Source: Betaproteobacteria bacterium (GTDB taxonomy: Bacteria; Pseudomonadota; Gammaproteobacteria; Burkholderiales; Burkholderiaceae_C). From it: a stretch of DNA of 7,342 nucleotides. Where the stretch lies: assembly GCA_009918225.1 (NCBI GenBank), contig RGEP01000092.1, forward strand, positions 1 to 7,342. Direction: 5' to 3'. Of this stretch, positions 1 through 5,339 are shown in pieces; positions within the stretch are counted from its first letter, which is position 1; every line of letters begins with the position of its first letter. A model generated the notes under the pieces. It was not told where the DNA came from. It worked only from the letters and a program-made list of their open reading frames with translations, and did not search any database. The translations under genes and the position numbers were made by a program.

Positions 1-1
1 C

Positions 2-253
2 TTCGGCGTCACCCTGTACTACATGGCCACCAACCATGCCTGGATGCGCACCATCTTCGGTGTGACCCAGCCGGTGGACCTGTGGTTTGGTGTGCTGCCG
101 ATCTCAGCCGGTCTGTTCGGCGTGCCGGTGGGCTTTGCGGTGATCATCCTGGTGAGCCTGTTCACGCCGGCTCCCAAGGCTGAGATCCAAGAGCTCATCG
201 AGCATGTCCGTTACCCGAGCATCAAGGGTGATATCAACACCCAGGCGACCTGA
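2..253 (+). CDS. Sodium:solute symporter, C-terminal end (partial, VC_2705-like)
   Basis: This is the last 83 codons of a gene that begins before the window; the frame is open from base 2 to the TGA at 251-253. The visible peptide ends with one hydrophobic membrane helix (around the LPISAGLFGVPVGFAVIILV stretch), then a charged cytoplasmic tail starting FTPAPKAEIQELIEHVRYP. This tail resembles the C-terminus of the long sodium:solute symporters of the VC_2705 subfamily (SSS family, related to the acetate permease ActP), which usually sit after a small DUF4212 subunit. Such proteins take up acetate or similar short monocarboxylates with Na+ across the inner membrane. The DUF294/exonuclease genes downstream fit that assignment, since I recall them as frequent neighbours. 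The substrate cannot be read from this fragment, and the family call rests on resemblance of the tail only. Two terminators follow directly. Confidence 0.75.
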   Translation, partial: FGVTLYYMATNHAWMRTIFGVTQPVDLWFGVLPISAGLFGVPVGFAVIILVSLFTPAPKAEIQELIEHVRYPSIKGDINTQAT

Positions 254-266
254 TCGTCTGAACACT

Positions 267-299
267 CCACCGCCGGCTCACTGGCCGACGGTGGTTTTT
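267..299 (+). terminator. Intrinsic terminator 1 after the symporter gene
   Basis: CCACCG (267-272) pairs with CGGTGG (289-294). After one C/A mismatch, CGGC (274-277) pairs with GCCG (284-287). The loop is TCACTG (278-283) and a run of five T follows (295-299). It begins 13 bases after the symporter stop codon. Confidence 0.85.
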
Positions 300-301
300 G
301 C

Positions 302-332
302 AAAGGGCCCCGATCCGTCGGGGCCCTTTTTT
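302..332 (+). terminator. Intrinsic terminator 2, perfect 12-bp stem
   Basis: AAAGGGCCCCGA (302-313) pairs perfectly with TCGGGGCCCTTT (318-329) around a TCCG loop (314-317), and the T tract runs 327-332. Because the 5' arm begins with A residues, the hairpin could also work in the opposite direction, but no converging gene is visible. It lies two bases after terminator 1, so the symporter unit ends in a double terminator and the permease gene must have its own promoter or depend on read-through. Confidence 0.92.
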
Positions 333-399
333 GTTCCATCCTGGAGATCAGTGTTTACCCTTGAAGAGGCCATGTCTGTCTGCCAACCAGGAGCAACCC
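333..399 (+). other. Short upstream region of the MFS gene
   Basis: These 67 bases separate the double terminator from the permease start codon. They must contain the permease promoter if it has its own, but I cannot point to a convincing -35/-10 pair: a TTGAAG at 361-366 has no good -10 at the right distance. The only clear signal is the ribosome binding site AGGAG at 389-393, six bases before the ATG at 400. Confidence 0.5.
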
Positions 400-1856
400 A
401 TGGCAATGAACCCCAACGGAGCAGTCGGCGCCGCCGAACACGCCCCGATGACCAATGAGGAAAAGAAGGTCATCTTCGCCTCCTCGCTCGGTACCGTTTT
501 CGAGTGGTACGACTTCTACCTGTATGGATCGCTGGCGGCCATCATCGCCAAACAGTTCTTCGCAGGCTTGGACCCCTCGGCCGCGTTCATCTTCGCGCTG
601 CTGGCCTTCGCTGCAGGCTTCATCGTGCGTCCCTTTGGTGCCATCTTCTTCGGCCGCCTGGGCGACATGATCGGCCGCAAGTACACCTTCCTGGTGACCA
701 TCCTGTTGATGGGTATGTCCACCTTCATCGTGGGCATCCTGCCCAACTACGCCTCCATCGGTGTGGCCGCCCCGGTCATCCTGATCGTGCTGCGCCTGCT
801 GCAGGGCTTGGCGCTGGGTGGTGAATACGGCGGTGCGGCCACCTATGTGGCCGAGCATGCGCCCCATGGCCGCCGCGGTGCCTACACGGCGTGGATTCAA
901 ACCACGGCCACGCTGGGCCTGTTCCTGTCGCTGATGGTGATTCTGGGCACCCGCACCGCCATCGGTGAAGCCGAGTTCGCCGAATGGGGTTGGCGCGTTC
1001 CCTTCATCGTGTCCATCGCGCTCTTGGGCATTTCGGTGTGGATTCGCCTGCAGATGAACGAGTCGCCGGCCTTCCAGAAGATGAAGGCCGAGGGCAAGAC
1101 ATCCAAGGCCCCGCTGGCCGAGTCCTTTGGCCAGTGGAAGAACCTCAAGATCGTGATCCTGGCCCTCGTGGGCCTGGTGGCTGGCCAGGCCGTGGTCTGG
1201 TACTCGGGCCAGTTCTACGCGCTGTTCTTCCTGGCCAACGTGCTCAAGGTCGATGGCCCTACGGCCAACATTCTGGTGGCCGTGTCGCTGATCATCGGCA
1301 CGCCGTTCTTTGTGGTGTTCGGCACGCTGTCCGACAAGATTGGCCGAAAGCCCATCATCCTGGCCGGCATGGCCTTGGCCGTGCTCACCTACTTCCCGCT
1401 ATTCGAAGCGCTGACCAATGCTGCCAACCCCAAGCTGGCCGCGGCCCAGAAGAGCGCCCAGGTTTCGGTGACAGCCGCAGCCGGTGATTGCTCCTTCCAG
1501 GGCAACCCGGTGGCCCGCGAGATCCCATCGCACCGCTGTCCGCCAACTGGTGGAAGATCGTGGCCATCCTGTCGATCCTGGTGATCTACGTGACCATGGT
1601 CTACGGCCCCATCGCCGCGATGTTGGTGGAAATGTTCCCCACCCGCATCCGCTACACCTCGATGTCCTTGCCGTACCACATCGGCAACGGCTGGTTTGGC
1701 GGCCTGATGCCCACCATTGCCTTCGCCATGGTGGCCCAGAACGGCGACATGTATTACGGCCTGTGGTATCCCATCATCATCGCCTCGGCTACCTTTGTGA
1801 TCGGCTTGCTGTTCGTGAAGGAAACCAAGGACGTGGACATCTACGCCAACGATTGA
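400..1856 (+). pseudogene. MFS transporter, metabolite:H+ symporter (MHS) type, frameshifted with an internal loss
   Basis: The start is ATG 400, with AGGAG six bases upstream. Residues 1-375 read as a normal MHS-family permease: membrane entry at SSLGTVFEWYDFYLYG (residues 28-43), the family loop motif GRLGDMIGRK (85-94), its second-half copy GTLSDKIGRK (308-317), and RLLQGLALGGEYGG (132-145). Such permeases import organic acids with protons across the inner membrane. After DCSFQGNPVAREI (residue 375) the frame runs through about 19 unrelated residues to a TGA at 1582-1584. The rest of the protein continues in the -1 frame from about 1525 (DPIAPLSANWWKIVAIL onward), including MFPTRIRYTSMSLPYHIGNG and the normal end ETKDVDIYAND, with TGA at 1854-1856. 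From memory, relatives are near 550 residues and carry a hydrophilic segment of some 60-70 residues here. The joined product would be about 483, so this looks like an out-of-frame deletion rather than a single-base slip. As read, it lacks its last membrane helices and is probably non-functional. Confidence 0.85.
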
Positions 1857-1866
1857 GGAGCCTCAC

Positions 1867-2070
1867 ATGTTCAAAATCCTGTTGGGATTCCTGGTGTTCG
1901 CTGCCCTGGCCTTGTACATCCTGAGCCGAGGTGGAGACATCGACATGAGCGGTGAAAAGCACGGTGTGGAGTCGCACGAGCCTGCTGCTTCGGCGCCAGG
2001 CGGTGCCGCCCCTGCGGCCCCCTCAGCCGCATCAGCGCCTGCTCAACAGGCCAACCCGGCGCCCAAGTAG
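1867..2070 (+). CDS. Small single-helix membrane protein with an Ala/Pro-rich tail (unknown function)
   Basis: This gene encodes 67 residues. The start is ATG 1867, with AGGAG at 1856-1860 (overlapping the permease stop codon) and six bases of spacing. The gap to the permease gene is ten bases, so the two are almost certainly co-transcribed. Residues 2-20 form one hydrophobic helix. A short charged stretch (GGDIDMSGEKHGVESHEP) follows, then a low-complexity tail of Ala, Pro, Ser and Gln to the end. The likely form is a membrane-anchored peptide with its tail in the periplasm. I know of no defined function; an accessory or stabilising role for the permease is inferred only from position. Codon use and the clear ribosome site support a real gene. 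After the TAG stop, the frame continues for six sense codons to a TAA. Confidence 0.75.
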   Translation: MFKILLGFLVFAALALYILSRGGDIDMSGEKHGVESHEPAASAPGGAAPAAPSAASAPAQQANPAPK

Positions 2071-2091
2071 TCCTGGCTCAAGCCCAAGTAA
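2061..2091 (+). repeat. 9-bp direct repeat spanning two in-frame stop codons
   Basis: GCCCAAGTA occurs at 2061-2069 and again at 2082-2090, exactly 21 bases (seven codons) apart. The first copy ends in TAG, the stop of the small membrane protein. The second ends in TAA in the same frame. Confidence 0.8.
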
Positions 2092-2124
2092 CGCCGTCGG
2101 CCCCACTTTGGGGGCGCACGGCGC

Positions 2125-2130
2125 TACCAT
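2125..2130 (+). promoter_or_regulatory. Possible -10 element (TACCAT) upstream of the DUF294 leader
   Basis: TACCAT, preceded by GCGC, lies about 70 bases before the DUF294 start codon and upstream of the terminator hairpin. I see no good -35 at 16-18 bases, so support is weak. The reason to look here is that only about 19 bases separate the terminator from the gene, leaving no room for a promoter between them. Confidence 0.3.
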
Positions 2131-2146
2131 GGGCCCTGAAGCTGTC

Positions 2147-2181
2147 AGCCCGCCAAGCGTTCGCGCTTCGCGGGCTTTTTT
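2147..2181 (+). terminator. Intrinsic terminator with UUCG tetraloop
   Basis: AGCCCGC (2147-2153) pairs with GCGGGCT (2170-2176). After a C/C mismatch, AAGCG (2155-2159) pairs with CGCTT (2164-2168), closed by a TTCG tetraloop (2160-2163). A run of six T (2176-2181) follows. It ends transcription of the permease/small-protein unit. It is also only 19 bases ahead of the DUF294 start codon, so it could lie within that gene's leader RNA. Confidence 0.92.
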
Positions 2182-2200
2182 GTATTGAGGATGGTCGCCC

Positions 2201-4144
2201 ATGCCCAGACCGGATACAGACCATAGCGGCCCAGCAGGGTCAAGCCACCGCGGTTTGGCGTCCTCTGCCTTGACCGCTGCCCTGCGCGAGCGGCTGTCGC
2301 GTTACCTGCCCTTTTCGCAGATGCGGCCCGAGCATGTTGACCGCTTTCTGTCCGCGTCCAGTGAGCTCTACTTTGAACCCGGCGAGGTCATCCTTCAGGC
2401 CGACGCGGGTGCGGTGGAACACCTGTACTTTCTGCGCCAGGGCTCGGTCACGGGGCACCGTGGACCGCAGAGCATCTACGACGCCAATATTGAATATGTG
2501 GCCGGTGACTTGTTTCCGGTTGCTGCTTTCATGGGGAGGCGACCGGTCTCGCTGACCATCACCGCCAACACCGACACCTTCTGTCTGCGGTTACCCCGAG
2601 AGGCCGCGCAGGCCTTGGCCGCTTGCAGTGCCCCTTTCTCAGCGGTCCTCAGCCGCCAAATGATGCGTTTTCTGGAAGCCTCCAGGCGGGCGCTGCAAAT
2701 GGAAGAGGCCTCAGCCGCCCTGGCCAGCCAATCCCTGGAGCGCCCTTTGGGTGCGTTGATCCGGCGCCCGCCCATCACTTGCGCGGCAAGCGACTCCATT
2801 GAGCAAGCGCTGCGCCAGATGCACCAACAGCGGCGTGATTCGGTGCATGTCGTGGATGGTCGAGGGGTGCCGATGGGCATCCTCACGCGGTTTGATGTGC
2901 TGGGGCGCATCACCCTGCCGGGAGTGCCCTTGAGTCAGGCCATCGCCACTGTCATGAGCACACCGGTGATCAGCCTGAGCACCGAACACACCGCAGCCGA
3001 TGCCGCGATCCTGATGTCGCGTATGGGTTTTCGCCATGTGCCGGTGACGCGCGATGGTGTGTTGGTCGGCGTGGTCACCGAGCGCGACTTGTTTGCCCTT
3101 CAGCAGATGTCGATCAAGCAGCTGCACACGGCCATTCGCACGGCCGACAGCCTCGAGGAATTCAAGGCCGCTGCAGCCGATATCCGGCAACTCACGGCCA
3201 CCTTGCTGGCGCTGGGTGTTCAGGCTCAAGCCCTCACCGAGCTCATCAGCCAGCTCAACGACGTGCTCACTCAGCAACTGGTCAGCAGCACGGCCAAGGC
3301 GCACGGATTGGACCTGGGCAGGGCCTGTTGGTTGGCTTTCGGGTCTGAGGGGCGCCGAGAGCAGACGGTGGCCACGGATCAAGACAATGGGCTGATCTTC
3401 GAGAGCGAGCACCCCGAGCAAGACCGCCCGGCATGGCTTGCATTCGCGCGTGCGGTCAATGAAAGCCTGGATGCATGCGGCTACCCACTGTGCAAAGGGC
3501 AGGTGATGGCCAGCAATCCAGCCTGTTGCCTCACGCCCCAAGAGTGGCGCCAGCGCTTTGTCAAATGGATCGAGCAGGGATCTCCGCAAGACTTGCTCGC
3601 TGCCAGCATTTACTTCGATTTGCGCCCTTTGGCTGGGCATCTGGAACTGGCCGACGGTCTGCGAGAAGTCATCGCCGAACGTGCAAGGGCCAATCCCCGT
3701 TTTTGCAGACAGTTGGCCCAGGAGGTGTTGCGCGGCCCAACGGCTTTGGGGTGGTTGGGGGGTATTGAGGCGCAATCAATTGATGGTGTGCCCATGCTGG
3801 ACCTCAAGCTGCACGGAACGGCCGTGTTCGTGGCCGTGGCGCGCCTGCGCAGCTTGGCAGCGGGGATCACCGAGGTCAACACCCGCCGGCGCTTGGAGGC
3901 CGTTGCACGGCTCAAGGGGGTGCCAGAGCACCATGCCCAGGCCTGGGTCAGCGGGTTTGAGTTCCTGCAGATGCTCAGGATCCGAACCCAGATCCGCGGA
4001 CCCGACCCCGCCACGCCCCACGCTGGGCCCAACCACATCCGGCTGGACACGCTGAACGACATCGATGAGCGCATCCTCAAGGAAACCTTGCGCTTGGTGC
4101 GCCGGCTTCAGCAGGAAGTCGAGCTGGACTACATCAGGGCTTGA
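2201..4144 (+). CDS. cNMP-binding / CBS pair / DUF294 nucleotidyltransferase-like signalling protein
   Basis: This gene encodes 647 cytoplasmic residues with the full four-part layout of the family. A cyclic-nucleotide-binding-type beta barrel lies at about 25-155. Two CBS domains span about 183-300, each with the nucleotide-contact pattern GxxTxxD (G226-D232 and G290-D296). A DUF294 nucleotidyltransferase-like domain lies at about 315-455, with GSEGRREQT at 381-389 followed by the metal-binding pair D393 and D395. A helical C-terminal domain (PF10335-like) lies at about 490-640. The core resembles GlnD-type uridylyltransferases. The family probably senses a nucleotide and modifies a partner, but substrates are not established. 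The CNB part lacks the usual Glu of the cAMP-binding cassette, so cAMP is an unlikely ligand. The start ATG 2201 has GAGG at 2187-2190, ten bases upstream; no upstream in-frame start competes. It is followed 2 bp later by the exonuclease gene. Confidence 0.93.
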   Translation: MPRPDTDHSGPAGSSHRGLASSALTAALRERLSRYLPFSQMRPEHVDRFLSASSELYFEPGEVILQADAGAVEHLYFLRQGSVTGHRGPQSIYDANIEYVAGDLFPVAAFMGRRPVSLTITANTDTFCLRLPREAAQALAACSAPFSAVLSRQMMRFLEASRRALQMEEASAALASQSLERPLGALIRRPPITCAASDSIEQALRQMHQQRRDSVHVVDGRGVPMGILTRFDVLGRITLPGVPLSQAIATVMSTPVISLSTEHTAADAAILMSRMGFRHVPVTRDGVLVGVVTERDLFALQQMSIKQLHTAIRTADSLEEFKAAAADIRQLTATLLALGVQAQALTELISQLNDVLTQQLVSSTAKAHGLDLGRACWLAFGSEGRREQTVATDQDNGLIFESEHPEQDRPAWLAFARAVNESLDACGYPLCKGQVMASNPACCLTPQEWRQRFVKWIEQGSPQDLLAASIYFDLRPLAGHLELADGLREVIAERARANPRFCRQLAQEVLRGPTALGWLGGIEAQSIDGVPMLDLKLHGTAVFVAVARLRSLAAGITEVNTRRRLEAVARLKGVPEHHAQAWVSGFEFLQMLRIRTQIRGPDPATPHAGPNHIRLDTLNDIDERILKETLRLVRRLQQEVELDYIRA

Positions 4145-4146
4145 CC

Positions 4147-4839
4147 ATGTGGGCATCGCTGTCGAGTTGGTGGTCGGCACTTGTTCATCGTCCAGCGGTG
4201 GCGCCAGTGCCGCCTTCACGCCGCTGGTTGGTGGTGGATGTGGAGTCCAGCGGGCTGAATCCGCTGCGAGACCAGCTCTTGGCGATCGCAGCCGTGGGGG
4301 TGCACTTTGATGAGGAATTCAGGCACCCCTGCATCGAGCTGGGTGACGCTTTTGAGGTGTTGATCCGGCCTTCTGCGGGCGAAGGCCAAGCAGCCGACAA
4401 AGCCAATATCCTGATACACCGAATCGGTGTGGGCGCGCAGCGCAGCGCTCGTGAAGCGGGTGACGCCCTTCAGGCCTGGTCTGCGTTCGCAGGTGACGCG
4501 CCGCTGGTGGCCTATCACAGCGCATTCGATCAGGCCATGATGGACCGAGCGATGAAAGCGGCATTCGGTCGACCCCTGCCCAACCCTTGGCTGGATTTGG
4601 AGCCCGTGGCCGCCTTGGTGCACCAGGACCCTCGGTATCGCCCGCTGGACCATTGGCTTGATCGCCACCACATCGGCTGCCTGATCCGGCACCAGGCTGC
4701 CGCAGATGCGCTGGCCACCGCTGAACTCATGCTGGCCTTATGGCCAGCGGTTCGTTCACGGGTGAATGGGCAGTTTGCCAGTGTGGCCGATTGGGCGCAG
4801 TCGCACCGGTTCATGCCAGGCCGCCTAGGCTCGCGATAA
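4147..4839 (+). CDS. DEDDh-family 3'-5' exonuclease (DnaQ/epsilon-like)
   Basis: This gene encodes 230 residues and starts two bases after the DUF294 stop, so the pair is an operon and probably translationally coupled. A TTG at 4141 is possible, but ATG 4147 is preferred. The DEDDh catalytic set is complete: D31 and E33 in VVDVESSG (ExoI), D128 in AYHSAFDQAMMD (ExoII), and H182 with D187 in HQAAAD (ExoIII, H-x4-D). These residues bind two metal ions for removal of nucleotides from 3' ends. Its length and the lack of any polymerase-associated domain suggest a stand-alone exonuclease rather than the replicative proofreading subunit. The first 25 residues (Trp-rich, then basic) are not part of the fold. 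From memory, this pairing with a DUF294 gene near acetate-type symporters recurs in proteobacteria. Its substrate there is unknown; a small RNA, damaged DNA or a nucleotide signal are all possible. Confidence 0.92.
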   Translation: MWASLSSWWSALVHRPAVAPVPPSRRWLVVDVESSGLNPLRDQLLAIAAVGVHFDEEFRHPCIELGDAFEVLIRPSAGEGQAADKANILIHRIGVGAQRSAREAGDALQAWSAFAGDAPLVAYHSAFDQAMMDRAMKAAFGRPLPNPWLDLEPVAALVHQDPRYRPLDHWLDRHHIGCLIRHQAAADALATAELMLALWPAVRSRVNGQFASVADWAQSHRFMPGRLGSR

Positions 4840-4840
4840 T
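4835..4840 (+). promoter_or_regulatory. hemJ promoter -10 (GATAAT), predicts a leaderless mRNA
   Basis: GATAAT lies six bases before the hemJ ATG (4847). A transcript starting the usual 6-8 bases after a -10 would begin at or next to the start codon. No ribosome binding site is present between the previous gene and the ATG, in line with leaderless translation. The hexamer overlaps the TAA stop (4837-4839) of the exonuclease gene. No strong -35 is visible; TTCATG at 4810-4815 is a poor match with 19-base spacing. Confidence 0.6.
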
Positions 4841-4846
4841 GCAGTC

Positions 4847-5287
4847 ATGAGCGGCTCCTACCTGTGGGTCAAGGCCCTGCACATCATCTTCGTGGCCAGT
4901 TGGTTCGCCGGCTTGTTCTACCTGCCGCGTCTGTTCGTCAACCTGGCCATGGTGGACCCGGCCAGCACAGCTGAGCGCGAGCGCCTGCTCTTGATGGCCC
5001 GAAAGCTGCTGCGTTTTTCAACCGTGTTGATGGTGCCGGCCCTGTTGGCGGGCCTTTGGCTGTGGCTCGTGGTGGGCATTGGACGCGGACCGGGCAGCGG
5101 TTGGATGCATGCCAAGCTGGCCCTGGTCTTGGCCGTGGGTGCTTACCACCATGTGTGCGCACGCCTGTTGAAGTCGTTCGTGCTCGGACAAAACACCCGC
5201 TCGCACACCTGGTACCGCTTCTTCAACGAAGCTTCGGTGCTCCTGTTCGCCGCCATCGTTGTGTTGGTGGTGGTCAAGCCCTTCTAA
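4847..5287 (+). CDS. hemJ: Protoporphyrinogen IX oxidase HemJ (CopD/UPF0093 family membrane protein)
   Basis: This gene encodes 146 residues, the normal size for the family. HemJ converts protoporphyrinogen IX to protoporphyrin IX, the next-to-last step of heme synthesis, in the inner membrane; it replaces HemG or HemY in many proteobacteria and cyanobacteria. Family blocks are clear: YLWVKALHIIFVASWFAGLF (5-24) with the conserved His12, the adjoining YLPRLFVN (25-32), GWMHAKLALVL (85-95) with H88 and K90, AYHHVCARLLKSF (99-111), and the ending FNEASVLLF...VVVKPF. Four hydrophobic helices fit the known topology. The start ATG 4847 follows a -10-like GATAAT by six bases, without a Shine-Dalgarno site, which suggests leaderless expression independent of the exonuclease gene. 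The generic name CopD-family protein is often used for the same sequences; the HemJ match over the full length makes me confident. Confidence 0.92.
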   Translation: MSGSYLWVKALHIIFVASWFAGLFYLPRLFVNLAMVDPASTAERERLLLMARKLLRFSTVLMVPALLAGLWLWLVVGIGRGPGSGWMHAKLALVLAVGAYHHVCARLLKSFVLGQNTRSHTWYRFFNEASVLLFAAIVVLVVVKPF

Positions 5288-5321
5288 GGCCCGATCCGGC
5301 GCCGGGCTGGAGACTGTTGGC

Positions 5322-5339
5322 ATGGGTGTACCCGGGTGA
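5322..5339 (+). promoter_or_regulatory. Five-codon leader ORF (MGVPG) overlapping the vanZ-like start
   Basis: ATG 5322 reads MGVPG and stops at TGA 5337-5339, which overlaps the ATG of the VanZ-family gene as TGATG. A GGAG at 5309-5312 lies nine bases before the leader ATG, while the VanZ ATG has no ribosome site at normal distance. Termination-reinitiation at the overlap is therefore a plausible way of starting the main gene. It could also be chance in GC-rich DNA. Confidence 0.35.

Noticed and set aside
361..366. TTGAAG as -35 of the permease gene
   Set aside because: No acceptable -10 occurs 16-18 bases downstream.
298..399. Extended start of the permease at 298
   Set aside because: This would place the start inside terminator 2 and add residues without family similarity; ATG 400 has AGGAG at ideal spacing.
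1500..1584. Programmed ribosomal frameshift in the permease
   Set aside because: There is no slippery heptamer before the TGA, and a frameshift would not explain the missing hydrophilic segment.
2191..2226. 11-codon ORF overlapping the DUF294 start
   Set aside because: Its ATG touches the GAGG directly, leaving no spacing for a ribosome; probably chance.
2711..3775. 354-codon open frame on the - strand
   Set aside because: It is antisense to the DUF294 gene, whose frame has full domain support. No start signal or homology is visible.
5289..5307. GCCCG/CGGGC hairpin after hemJ
   Set aside because: The stem is only five base pairs with no T tract, so it is not a credible terminator.
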